Assembly (NCBI GenBank): GCA_040755095.1
Contig: JBFMBH010000009.1
Location: forward strand, 19,032 to 58,302
Length of the DNA: 39,271 bases
Source of the DNA: Thermodesulfobacteriota bacterium
Lineage (GTDB): Bacteria > Desulfobacterota > Desulfobulbia > Desulfobulbales > JBFMBH01
Direction: 5' to 3'
A program made the position numbers and the translations under genes. Below, piece by piece: positions 1 through 8,430 of the stretch (position 1 is the stretch's first letter; each line of letters opens with the position of its first letter). The notes beneath the pieces are model-generated. The model saw only the letters and a program-made list of their open reading frames with translations. It had not been told where the DNA came from and did no database searches.

Positions 1-659
1 GGCAACAGGACCCGTCTCATCCAGACCGTGAAGGCCCGGCGGATCCTGGCCTGTTCCGGGGCAGCCAACCAGGCGATCAGGTGCTCCAGCACCCCGCGGA
101 TATCCTCCGGGGTGCGGCTGTTCTCGAGACGGAACAGGGCCGCCACCAGGTTGCGCAACGGCGCCAGATCCGCCTCACTGTAGCGCCCCTCGTCCAAGAG
201 CAGGTAGCGCACCTCGGGACGATAGGCCGCCAGGCCACCGGGAACCTCGGTGATGAGGTCCTGGATGCTGGTAGCCGCGGACCAGCGGGGGTCACCGTTG
301 TAGAGCACCACCGGCAGCACCGGCGGCAGGAGACCCGCGGTGGTCAGCCAGCCCTGGCGGATGATGTCCTGATACAGGAGGGCCAGGTAGGCCATGATCC
401 GCACGGCCATGAACCGGTCCACCGACGACTGGAACTCGATGAGGAGATACACAAACAGCCACCCTTTGCCCCAGCGCAGCCGCCAGATGAGGTCATCCTC
501 CCGCTGCCGCAGATCGTCGGTGACGTAGCTGCCGCTGACCCGTTCCAGGGTGGAAAAATCAAGCTGCGACACCCACTCCTCGCGAACGAAGCCCCGCAGG
601 AGGTCGGCGATCATCTCCGGGTGCGAAAAAAGATGCTTGTAGCCGCCATCGTGCTCCAT
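1..659 (-). CDS. Rpn/YhgA-type recombination-promoting nuclease, 3' end missing
   Basis: The frame reads from an ATG at 659 leftward without a stop and leaves the window, giving about 219 residues of an incomplete protein. It matches the Rpn (YhgA-like, transposase_31) family of PD-(D/E)XK endonucleases. The start MEHDGGYKHLFSHP resembles the family's DxxYKxLFs opening. Asp55/56 in REDDLIWR and the E75-F-Q77 motif in LIEFQSS form the expected nuclease core, followed by an aromatic-rich helix and the family's L-Y-N-G strand at about residue 120. Family members are DNA endonucleases linked to RecA-independent recombination and often spread horizontally. A weak purine run (CAGGG) sits just before the ATG. 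No neighbouring gene points to a partner. Family assignment is confident; activity cannot be judged because the C-terminus is outside the window. Confidence 0.82.
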   Translation of the reverse strand, partial: MEHDGGYKHLFSHPEMIADLLRGFVREEWVSQLDFSTLERVSGSYVTDDLRQREDDLIWRLRWGKGWLFVYLLIEFQSSVDRFMAVRIMAYLALLYQDIIRQGWLTTAGLLPPVLPVVLYNGDPRWSAATSIQDLITEVPGGLAAYRPEVRYLLLDEGRYSEADLAPLRNLVAALFRLENSRTPEDIRGVLEHLIAWLAAPEQARIRRAFTVWMRRVLL

Positions 660-891
660 GCCCTGAACATGCCGGCAATGGCCGGGGATTGCAACAGGAA
701 AGGGCCAGCCGGCCGCGGGCGTCTTTCCAGCTGGAGGAAGGGCCGCTGAGGCTTCTTCTTGCCCGGGGAGCTGCTGCGCAATCAGGATGGGTGCGGTGGT
801 CGCAGCAGCTCCGGCATCACTCCCATCGCTTTTCGGTAGTCAGGGATTGAGGCTGCCCGTCCGGGAGGCCGGTGTTGCTCTGGGGCCGCCT
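660..891. other. Intergenic stretch without a recognisable gene
   Basis: This 232-bp gap separates the 3' end of the nucleotidyltransferase-like gene from the start of the Rpn gene on the same strand. Open frames crossing it have no recognisable domain. I saw no convincing terminator hairpin or promoter. Confidence 0.4.
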
Positions 892-2058
892 CTAGCGAGC
901 CAGGAGGGAGCTGATGGCCATGATCGTTCGGCTGGCCAGCCGGTGGGCGTAGCACAGGGGCAGCCAGAGCGACCGGCGGAGGGCATACTGCTGCCGCATG
1001 TAGGCGGGCGCGGGGAAGACCAGGGACCAGGCGTAGCGGAAGCGGCCGGCGCCATCCGGCACATTGTCCAACAGGGCCAGGCGCCGCTCCAGCCAGCCCC
1101 GATCGGCGAGCTGCGGCACGACACCACGACCCGCCGCGTGGAACAGGCGCCTCGCCGGCCAGGGCGGCGCAGCCAGCAGCTGCTCCTGCCCCGGCGCCAG
1201 GGCCGCCAAGGCCAGGGCCAGGGCGCCTACCGCCGGCCGATGACGGATGGCCAGAAAGCCCTGGCGCCACGCCGGCCGCTGCCAAGCCACCACCAGGTCC
1301 ACCGCCCGCAGGAGGTAGAAGCCGCCACTCATGGCATGACGGAGCAGATGGGCAAGGAGGATGACCGGCTCGTCTGCCGGGGCCACCAGGGCCAGGCCAG
1401 GCACCTCCGGCCAGGGCTGGCGGTTGGCCCAGATCGCCTGCTCTCGGCGCTCCGACAGAAGGCTCCGCTCCCAGTCCAGGCGCGGCAGCAGGTCCAGCTT
1501 GAGGCGATAGGCCGGCAGCCACAGGGGCGACAGGTGTCCCAGATCGCGCTGGCAGCGGGCCGGGTCCATCCGGGCGCTCACCTCGCCCTCGACCAGGGAC
1601 AGGGCGGGCGCGGCCGGCACCGCGGGCACGGCCAGACCCCTCTGGACCAGCCTCTGCCACAGGGCGAAAGCCCCCGGCCCCGGGACCCAGAGATCGAGGT
1701 CGTTCATGGGGCGCAAGGCCGGATCCTCGTACAGCCGGGCGATCAAAGACGCCCCTTTGAGGAGCACCGCTTCCTGGCCGTGCTCGGCCAGGAGCGGGCC
1801 CAGCGCCCCCAGGGCTTGCCGCAGCTGACGGTTGCGGGCGCCGCTGGCCATGTAGGCCAGGGCCAGGCGCTGCCGGCCGGCCTCGTCAAGGGGCACGGTG
1901 GCCTGCTGGAGCCGGTGGTGGAGAAGAGGGGCGACACCGTTGGCCAGGGCCAGGTCCACCAGGGCCGGCCCGTCGGCCACGGGCGGCACGCCGCCAGCCA
2001 AGAGGCGGCACAGGACGGCCTGGGTGGGGGACAGTTCCAAGGTCACGGCAGTCGCCAT
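892..2058 (-). CDS. Nucleotidyltransferase-fold family protein (NTP_transf_5 type)
   Basis: A 388-residue protein from the ATG at 2058. The diagnostic core is VLLKGASLIARLYEDP at about residues 98-113, followed by RPMNDLDLWV, where Asp120 and Asp122 are the two acidic residues of the nucleotidyltransferase active site. This LLKG...Y...RxxxDxDLxV signature defines the uncharacterised nucleotidyltransferase family PF14907. Members often lie in exopolysaccharide loci, and here it is divergent to a polysaccharide block starting at 2412. The C-terminal half is leucine- and arginine-rich, with no second domain I recognise. The frame stays open upstream to 2280, but that extension is Pro/Arg/Gly-rich and looks noncoding, so I chose 2058 despite a poor ribosome-binding site. 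Substrate is unknown. Confidence 0.75.
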   Translation of the reverse strand: MATAVTLELSPTQAVLCRLLAGGVPPVADGPALVDLALANGVAPLLHHRLQQATVPLDEAGRQRLALAYMASGARNRQLRQALGALGPLLAEHGQEAVLLKGASLIARLYEDPALRPMNDLDLWVPGPGAFALWQRLVQRGLAVPAVPAAPALSLVEGEVSARMDPARCQRDLGHLSPLWLPAYRLKLDLLPRLDWERSLLSERREQAIWANRQPWPEVPGLALVAPADEPVILLAHLLRHAMSGGFYLLRAVDLVVAWQRPAWRQGFLAIRHRPAVGALALALAALAPGQEQLLAAPPWPARRLFHAAGRGVVPQLADRGWLERRLALLDNVPDGAGRFRYAWSLVFPAPAYMRQQYALRRSLWLPLCYAHRLASRTIMAISSLLAR

Positions 2059-2411
2059 GGGGGAGAGGGGCAGACGCCGGGACACGCCGGCGGGCAGAGG
2101 ATGCCCGCACAAGGTACCGGGCAGGGGGATTGGCGTCAACCGGCCCCGGCCGCCGTACCGTGCCCACCGGTCCCGGGCCCGCCATCCCGCCGCGCCTGGC
2201 CCGAAAATCGCTTTGCGCGGCCGGCCAAAGGGCGGTATTTTCTGGCCCACGTGGCGGATGCGCATTCTTGCGGGCGCCATACGATGGCCATGTCCCCCTG
2301 CCCTTCTCCCCTGCCCAGCTGACCGATCGGTACCCGCGGCCGCCCCTGGGGCGTGGTCACGGATCCTCCCCCTTCTTCAACTTGAGGCCAGATGGCCCGG
2401 GTGCCTGCGCC
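2059..2411. other. Divergent intergenic region
   Basis: This 353-bp gap lies between the minus-strand nucleotidyltransferase-like gene and the plus-strand GT2 gene. It should hold both promoters. I could not find a convincing -35/-10 pair or a clear inverted repeat, and no protein-like frame stands out. Confidence 0.4.
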
Positions 2412-3377
2412 ATGGCGGAGCGAATCGCGATTCTCATCCCGTGCTACAACGAGGAGCTGACGGTGCGGGCAGTGGTGCACGGCTTCCGGGCGGCCCTGCC
2501 CGGGGCGGCGATCCATGTCTTCGACAACGCCTCCACCGACCGTACCGCGGAAGAGGCCAGAGGCGCCGGTGCCCAGGTCCACCACGTGCCGGCCCGGGGC
2601 AAGGGCTGCGTGGTGCGGGCCATGTTCCGCTCGGTGGACGCGGACCTCTACGTCATGGTGGACGGCGACAACACCTACCCGCCGGAACGGGTGGCTGCCC
2701 TCCTGGAGCCGGTCCGGCGGGGCGAGGCCGACATGGTGGTGGGGGCGCGGCTGCAGCAGTACCACGAAGAGGCCTTCCGCCGCCTGCATGTCTCCGGCAA
2801 CCGGCTGGTGGTGGGCCTCATCAACGTCCTCTTCCGGGCCCGGCTTACTGACGCCCTGTCCGGCTACCGGGCCTTCTCCCGCCGGTTCGTCAAGACCATG
2901 CCGGTCTTAAGCCGGGGCTTCGAGATCGAAACCGAGATGACCCTCCATGCCCTGGAGCAGGGCCTGGCCATCCAGGAGGTGCCGGTGCCCTACGGCAGCC
3001 GGCCGGCGGGCAGCCATTCCAAGCTCAACACTTACCGGGACGGTCTCCTCCTCCTCAAGACCATCGTCTCCATCTTCAAGGACTACCGGCCGCTCCTGTT
3101 CTTCAGCCTGGCCGGCCTGGCCTGCCTGACCCTGGGCCTGGGCTTCGGCGCCATCGTCATCAGCGAGTTCATGGCGACAGGAAAGGTCTTCCACCCGTCC
3201 ACCGCGGTCCTTGCCGCCTCCCTCTTCATCATCGGCCTCCTGTCGCTCACCACCGGCCTCATCCTGGATACGGTCAACCGGCGCAACCGGGAGCAGTTCG
3301 TGCTCCTGGCCGACCATGTGCTGGCCGCCCAGGAGGCCCACGGCCAGGAGCGGCGGCGGCCGAGCGTCCGTCCGTAG
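2412..3377 (+). CDS. GT2 family polyprenyl-phosphate glycosyltransferase with two C-terminal TM helices
   Basis: A 321-residue enzyme of the GT2 dolichyl-/polyprenyl-phosphate sugar synthase type (DPM1/GtrB-like). The N-terminal GT-A domain has IPCYNEE near residue 11, the nucleotide-binding stretch DNASTDRT, and the metal-binding MVDGDNTYP motif. A conserved SGYRAFSRRF stretch follows at about residue 150. The last 80 residues hold two hydrophobic helices, which would anchor it in the inner membrane facing the cytoplasm. It probably charges a lipid carrier with a sugar. The neighbour 20 bp downstream is a multispanning GT-C-like protein, a natural consumer of such a lipid-linked sugar. The start at 2412 is where homology begins; the longer upstream frame is low-complexity. 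Confidence 0.88.
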   Translation: MAERIAILIPCYNEELTVRAVVHGFRAALPGAAIHVFDNASTDRTAEEARGAGAQVHHVPARGKGCVVRAMFRSVDADLYVMVDGDNTYPPERVAALLEPVRRGEADMVVGARLQQYHEEAFRRLHVSGNRLVVGLINVLFRARLTDALSGYRAFSRRFVKTMPVLSRGFEIETEMTLHALEQGLAIQEVPVPYGSRPAGSHSKLNTYRDGLLLLKTIVSIFKDYRPLLFFSLAGLACLTLGLGFGAIVISEFMATGKVFHPSTAVLAASLFIIGLLSLTTGLILDTVNRRNREQFVLLADHVLAAQEAHGQERRRPSVRP

Positions 3378-3397
3378 CAGAAGACGGTCCGGGCTGC

Positions 3398-5032
3398 ATG
3401 CCGCTGGCCATGACTTCCCGCACCACCAGCCTGCCGGCCAGCTTTCTCATCCGGGCGGCCGGCCTGGGCATCCTCGCCGGCGGGCTGGCCGCCCTGGCCC
3501 TGGGCCAGGATGCCAACTGGGATCTCCGGAACTACCATTACTACAACCCGTACGCCTGGCTGCACGGCCGGCTGGGGTACGACATCGCCCCGGCCCAGGT
3601 GGCGACCTACTACAACCCCCTGTTGCATCTGCCCTTCTACCTGGTGGTGGAGGCGCTGCCTCCCCGGCTGGTGGGCTTTCTTCTGGGAGCGCTCCAGGGG
3701 CTGTGCCTGGTGCCGCTGGCCGCCATCAGCCTCCTGCTGTTGCCGCCGGAGCCCCAAGAGCGGCAGCAGCGGCTGGCCCTTGTTCTGGGGCTCATCGGCC
3801 TGGCGGGCGCCGGCTCGGTCTCCGAGCTGGGCACCAGCTTCGGCGACGGCATCCTTGCCCTCCCCATCCTGGCCAGCCTCTGGCTCCTCCTCCGGCAGCA
3901 GCCGCTGCTGGCCACCCCGGGCTGCGGCCGCGGTCTGCTGCTCGCCCTTGCCGCCGGCCTCCTGACCGGCCTCACCGCGGGCCTCAAGCAGCCGGCCGCC
4001 GTGTATGCCGTCGGCCTGTGCCTGGCCTGCCTGGCCCTGGCCGCGCCGTGGTCCAGACGAATCCTGGTCGCCCTCGTCTTCGGCCTGGGGGTTCTTGCCG
4101 GCATCGCCCTGACCGGTGGCTGGTGGCTCCTCACCATGTGGCAGGAGTATGGCAACCCGTTGTTTCCGTACTTCAACCACCTCTTCCGCTCCGAGATGGC
4201 GGCCATCGCCGACTACCGGGATTCCCGCTTCCTGCCCCAGGGGCTTGGCGAGGCCTTCTTCTTCCCCCTGTTCTTCCTGGCCGCGCCCGAGGAGACCGCC
4301 GAGGTGGCCTTCCGGGATGGCCGCCTGCCCATGGCAGCGCTGCTCTTCATCCTGGTGCTCCTGACCCGCCGGCGGCGGCCGGTGCCGGCGGCGGCGACCC
4401 GGGAGGGCTGCAGGCAGGGCCTGTTCCTGGTCTTCGTCCTGGGCTCCTACCTGGCCTGGCTCAAGCTCTTCGCCATCTACCGCTACCTCCTGGTGCTGGA
4501 GATCCTGGCACCGGTGGCCATCTGGCTGCTGGTCGCCCGCCTCCTGCCGGAGCCGGCGCCGGCCCGCCGCTGGGGGACGATCTGCCTGGGGGTGGTGCTC
4601 TTAGTCACCCGCCCCGCCGATTGGGGCCGGGAGCCCTGGCGGCCGGACTTCTTCGGGGTGCAGGTGCCGGCACTGGACGACCCGGCGCACACCGTGGTGC
4701 TCATGGCCGGCGTCGACCCCATGAGCTACCTCATCCCGTTCTTCCCGGCGCCGGTCCGGTTCCTGCGCATCCAAAGCTACTTCACCGGGCCTTCCGCCAC
4801 CCCCAACGGCACCGACCGGCTCCTGGCCCGACTGGTCGCCGGCCATAGAGGGCCGGCCTATGTCCTGTATCGCTCCTATGAAGGAAAGGCCGCCGGCACC
4901 GCCCTGGCCGCCTATGGCCTGGCGGCGGACCTGGCCGCTTGCCAGAAGCTGCGGCCCGGCATCGAGAGCCGGCTGCCCGACCCGCTCCTGTTCTGCCCGG
5001 TGGCCCCCATCCCTGAAGCCGACAAGCCATGA
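3398..5032 (+). CDS. Multispanning membrane protein, GT-C glycosyltransferase-like
   Basis: A 544-residue protein with about ten or more hydrophobic helices. A conserved loop after the first helix reads DANWDLRNYHYYNPYAWLHG, and YYNPLLHLPFYL follows. Acidic residues in the first periplasmic loop are typical of GT-C enzymes, which use polyprenyl-phosphate sugars, but I do not recognise an exact family (GT87-like is possible). It starts at 3398; a second in-frame ATG at 3410 is equally plausible. Its TGA overlaps the next gene's ATG in an ATGA arrangement at 5029-5032, implying translational coupling to the polysaccharide synthase fusion. Together with the upstream GT2 this suggests sugar transfer at the outer face of the inner membrane. 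Function is inferred from topology and context. Confidence 0.65.
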   Translation: MPLAMTSRTTSLPASFLIRAAGLGILAGGLAALALGQDANWDLRNYHYYNPYAWLHGRLGYDIAPAQVATYYNPLLHLPFYLVVEALPPRLVGFLLGALQGLCLVPLAAISLLLLPPEPQERQQRLALVLGLIGLAGAGSVSELGTSFGDGILALPILASLWLLLRQQPLLATPGCGRGLLLALAAGLLTGLTAGLKQPAAVYAVGLCLACLALAAPWSRRILVALVFGLGVLAGIALTGGWWLLTMWQEYGNPLFPYFNHLFRSEMAAIADYRDSRFLPQGLGEAFFFPLFFLAAPEETAEVAFRDGRLPMAALLFILVLLTRRRRPVPAAATREGCRQGLFLVFVLGSYLAWLKLFAIYRYLLVLEILAPVAIWLLVARLLPEPAPARRWGTICLGVVLLVTRPADWGREPWRPDFFGVQVPALDDPAHTVVLMAGVDPMSYLIPFFPAPVRFLRIQSYFTGPSATPNGTDRLLARLVAGHRGPAYVLYRSYEGKAAGTALAAYGLAADLAACQKLRPGIESRLPDPLLFCPVAPIPEADKP

Positions 5033-8000
5033 CCACCCTGCCCGAAAACGCCTTTGTGTTTCTCGACCCCCGAGGCAAGCGCTGGCCGCGCCTGCGCCTC
5101 GTGCTGGTGGTATCGAGCCTCCTGGTCCTCTTGGCAGCCGTGCTTTTTGTCCGCACCCTGTTCATCACCCCGGCGTTGGCCCTGCCCAGGACGGTCCTGG
5201 AGATGAAGGCCCGGCTCCATATGCTGGCGGAGTCGGCCCTCCCTCCTGCCAGCCCGCCGCTGTGGCTGCGCTTTACCAAGCCCGGCAGCAAGGCCGTTTC
5301 CGCCGGCCAGCCGGATGGCGACGACACCGCGCCAGTACGACTGGCCTTTGTGGTGGACTGGGACCAGGCCAGCCTGGCGTCCGCGGCCGCTCACGCCGGA
5401 GAGATCACCCACCTGTGCCCGGAGTATCTGTCCCTGGGGGACGGCGAGGGCCGGATCCTGCAGGAGCCGCGGCCCCGGGTCCTGGATCTGGCGCAGGACC
5501 GGGAGCTGGCGGTGCTGCCGCTTCTCACCAACCTCCTGGGAAATGCCTGGCAGCCGGAGGCAGTAGAAGGCCTGGCCGCAGGCCCGGTGGCCGCGCAGGA
5601 GCGGTTCGTCGCCGACCTTGCGGAACGGCTGCAGGAGATCGCTGCCGCCGGGGTGCTGGTGGAATGGGGCCAACTGGATCCGGCGTACCGGGCCGCCATC
5701 ACCGGGCTCCTGGCCCGCATGGCCCAGGGCCTGCACGAAGAGGGCCTGGAGCTGTGGCTGAACGTGCCGGTGGGTCTGGAGCTCAAGGCTTTGGATCTGG
5801 AGGCCCTGGCTCCGGTGGTGGACCGCTTCGTGGCCAGGCTCCATGACGAGAACGGCGAGGAGGACCTGGCCGGTCCCATCGCCTCCCGGGCCTGGCTCGA
5901 AGGCTGGCTGGACACCCTTCTGGGATACGGCCGCCCCGGCCAGTGGGTGATCGCTCTGGGCGCCTATGGCTATGACTGGATCGATGGCCAGGCCCGACCC
6001 GAGCCCCTCAGCTTTGCCGAGGTGATGACCCGGGCCGGACGGGCCGGGGTGGTGGGCTGCGACTCCGATGACGCCTCCGGCACCCCGCACTTCTCCTACG
6101 ACGACTCCGGCGTCTCCCACACCGTCTGGTTCCTGGACGCCGCCACCATGCTGAGCCAGGCCCGCGCCGCCCTGGCCCGCCAGGTGGGCGGGCTGGCCAT
6201 CACCCGCCTCGGCACCGAGGATCCGGGGATATGGCCGGCCCTGGGCCTGGCGGCCCGCTCCGCGCTGGCGCCAGAGGACCTGGCAGGTCTGGCCGACCTC
6301 ACGGCGGACGGGCCGGTGGCCCATTTGGGCAGCGGGGAATTCCTGCGTCTGGAGGAAAATCCGGCCAACGGCCGGCGGGCGCTGAGCCTGGCTGCGGACG
6401 GCTGGGTGATCGCCCACTACCAGCGCTTCCCCAGCTACCGCACCGTGCTGCACCAGGGACAGGGCAGGCCCGATGAGGTGGCGATAAGCTTCGACGACGG
6501 CCCCGATCCCCGGTACACCCCCGCCATCCTGGACCTCCTGGCAGCCCGGGGGGTGAAGGCGGCCTTCTTCCTTCTCGGCAACAAGATGGAGGAGCACCCG
6601 GAGCTGGTGCGGCGCATCGTGGCGGAAGGCCATGAGGTGGGCCTGCACACTTACAGCCACCCCGACCTGGCCGAGGTCTCCGGCGAGCGGGCGGAGCTGG
6701 AGCTGAACGCCAGCCAGCGTCTCCTGGAGAGCCTCACCGGCCGCAGCACCATCCTGTTCCGGCCGCCGTATCATGCCGCCCCCCGGCCGATGACCGGGAC
6801 CGAGCTGGCGCCGATCCGCCTGGCCCAGGCCCTGGGGTACCTGACCGTGATGAGCAGCATCGACACCGAAGACTGGACTAGACCCGGTGTCGAGGCCATG
6901 GTCACGGCCGTGAAACGGCAGCGAGGCTGGGGACAGATCATTCTCCTCCACGATGCCGGCGGCGACCGCGAGCAGACCGTGGCGGCCCTGCCGGCCATCC
7001 TGGACTATCTCCAGGAACGGGGCGACCGGGTGGTGTCCCTGGCCACCCTCCTGGGGCAGCCCGCCGCCACCGTCATGCCGCCGGTGCCGGCGGGCGAAGA
7101 CCTCTTGGCCCGACTGGTCACCGGCACCGGCTTTGCGGTGCTGCGGCTGGCCGGCGAGCTGTTCTGGGCCTTCATGGTGGTGGCGACCGGTCTGGTGGTG
7201 CTGCGTACTGGCATCGTCTGTGCCCTGGCAGTACGCCACTGGCGGCGCCAGCGGGCCGCCCCCCCGCCGCCGTCCGCCTTCCAGCCGCCGGTCTCGGTGC
7301 TCATGGCCGCCTACAACGAGGAGAAGGTCATCGGCCGCACCCTGGCGGCGCTTCTGGCCACCGACTACCCGGGAGACCTGGAGGTGATCGTGGTGGATGA
7401 CGGCTCCGGGGACCGCACCGGGGAGGTGGTGCAGGAATGGCAGCAACGGGATCCCCGGATCCGCCTCCTGACCCAGTCCAACCAGGGCAAGGCCCGGGCC
7501 CTGCGCCACGGCCTGGCCGCCGCTCGGCATGAGATCGTCGTCACCCTGGATGCCGACACCCAGTTCGCGGCCCAGACCATCCGCCAGCTGGTGCAGCCCT
7601 TGGCCGATGCGCGGGTGGCCGCCGTGTCCGGACACGCCCGGGTGGGCAATCCCACGAGCTTCATCAGCCGCTGCCAGGACCTGGAATACCTATGCGGCTT
7701 CAACCTGGACCGCCGCGCCTTTCAGGAGTGGAACTGCGTCACCGTGGTGCCCGGGGCGGTGGGGGCGCTGCGCCGCGCAGCGGTGCTGGCCGCCGGCGGC
7801 ATCTCCCCCGATACCCTGGCCGAGGACACCGATCTTACCCTGACCCTGCACCGCCATGGCCAGCGGATCGCCTATGTGCCGGAGGCGTTGGCCTGGACCG
7901 AGGCGCCCCTGGCCATCGGCGCCCTGGCCTGCCAGCGCTTCCGCTGGGCGTTCGGGGTGTTGCAGTGCCTGTGGAAGCACCGGGACCTGGTCTTCCACCC

Positions 8001-8358
8001 CCGGGCCGGGGCCCTGGGCTGGTTCGCCCTGCCCGGGATCTGGTTCTTCCAGATCCTCCTGGTGGCGGTGGGCCCCGTCGCCGATGTCCTGCTCCTGGGC
8101 TGCCTGCTCACAGGGGCTGGCGGCAGCATCTACCTCTATTTTCTGGTCTTCCTGGCCATGGATCTCATCCTGGCGGCGCTGGCCTGCTTTCTGGAAGGAG
8201 AGCCCCTGGCCCGGGCCTGGCGGATGGTCCCCATGCGCCTGGTCTACCGCCCCCTGCTGGCCTGGGTGGTCTGGCGGGCCGTGCTCAGGGCGGTTCAGGG
8301 GGTCTGGGTGGGCGGGGGCAAGCTGGAGCGCACCGCCACGGTGACGGCCCGGGCGTAG
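5029..8358 (+). CDS. GH18-like / polysaccharide deacetylase / processive GT2 synthase fusion
   Basis: An 1109-residue inner-membrane protein. Residues 21-43 form a membrane anchor. A GH18-like barrel follows at about 100-400 and ends in the typical ALGAYGYDW. The CE4 (NodB) deacetylase at about 480-680 has SFDDGPDP with Asp489/Asp490, H540-T-Y-S-H544 metal ligands, RPPY at 578-581 and a late LLHD. A TM segment near 700-740 leads into a GT2 catalytic domain: VDDG at 789-792, DAD at 841-843, EDTD at 932-935 and QRFRW at 969-973. Several TM helices close the protein. The QxxRW motif marks a processive synthase of the poly-GlcNAc/cellulose/hyaluronan type, so one polypeptide probably polymerises, exports and deacetylates a beta-linked amino-sugar polymer. 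In the GH18-like part the expected DxE is E212-W-G214, so hydrolysis there is doubtful. Confidence 0.9.
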   Translation: MTTLPENAFVFLDPRGKRWPRLRLVLVVSSLLVLLAAVLFVRTLFITPALALPRTVLEMKARLHMLAESALPPASPPLWLRFTKPGSKAVSAGQPDGDDTAPVRLAFVVDWDQASLASAAAHAGEITHLCPEYLSLGDGEGRILQEPRPRVLDLAQDRELAVLPLLTNLLGNAWQPEAVEGLAAGPVAAQERFVADLAERLQEIAAAGVLVEWGQLDPAYRAAITGLLARMAQGLHEEGLELWLNVPVGLELKALDLEALAPVVDRFVARLHDENGEEDLAGPIASRAWLEGWLDTLLGYGRPGQWVIALGAYGYDWIDGQARPEPLSFAEVMTRAGRAGVVGCDSDDASGTPHFSYDDSGVSHTVWFLDAATMLSQARAALARQVGGLAITRLGTEDPGIWPALGLAARSALAPEDLAGLADLTADGPVAHLGSGEFLRLEENPANGRRALSLAADGWVIAHYQRFPSYRTVLHQGQGRPDEVAISFDDGPDPRYTPAILDLLAARGVKAAFFLLGNKMEEHPELVRRIVAEGHEVGLHTYSHPDLAEVSGERAELELNASQRLLESLTGRSTILFRPPYHAAPRPMTGTELAPIRLAQALGYLTVMSSIDTEDWTRPGVEAMVTAVKRQRGWGQIILLHDAGGDREQTVAALPAILDYLQERGDRVVSLATLLGQPAATVMPPVPAGEDLLARLVTGTGFAVLRLAGELFWAFMVVATGLVVLRTGIVCALAVRHWRRQRAAPPPPSAFQPPVSVLMAAYNEEKVIGRTLAALLATDYPGDLEVIVVDDGSGDRTGEVVQEWQQRDPRIRLLTQSNQGKARALRHGLAAARHEIVVTLDADTQFAAQTIRQLVQPLADARVAAVSGHARVGNPTSFISRCQDLEYLCGFNLDRRAFQEWNCVTVVPGAVGALRRAAVLAAGGISPDTLAEDTDLTLTLHRHGQRIAYVPEALAWTEAPLAIGALACQRFRWAFGVLQCLWKHRDLVFHPRAGALGWFALPGIWFFQILLVAVGPVADVLLLGCLLTGAGGSIYLYFLVFLAMDLILAALACFLEGEPLARAWRMVPMRLVYRPLLAWVVWRAVLRAVQGVWVGGGKLERTATVTARA

Positions 8359-8386
8359 TCCCAGGCCAGGGACACCGCCATTCGAC

Positions 8387-8409
8387 CCTTGCCCCGGCAG
8401 GGGGCAGGG
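8387..8409 (+). other. RNA hairpin between synthase fusion and GH26 gene
   Basis: Arms at 8387-8395 and 8401-8409 form a nine-pair stem (one G-U pair) with a five-base loop, just after the synthase stop codon and before the GH26 ribosome-binding site. No U-tract follows, so it may be an RNA-stability or attenuation element rather than a classical terminator. Confidence 0.3.
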
Positions 8410-8418
8410 CACGACAAC

Positions 8419-8427
8419 GGAGGAGGG
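8419..8427 (+). promoter_or_regulatory. Ribosome-binding site of the GH26 gene
   Basis: GGAGGAGGG lies directly upstream of the ATG at 8431 and fixes that start over the in-frame upstream ATG at 8389. Confidence 0.7.
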
Positions 8428-8430
8428 ATC

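Noticed and set aside
4912-7635. Long minus-strand frame opposite the synthase fusion
   Set aside because: Gln/Gly/His-rich low-complexity translation and antisense to strong glycosyltransferase and deacetylase motifs.
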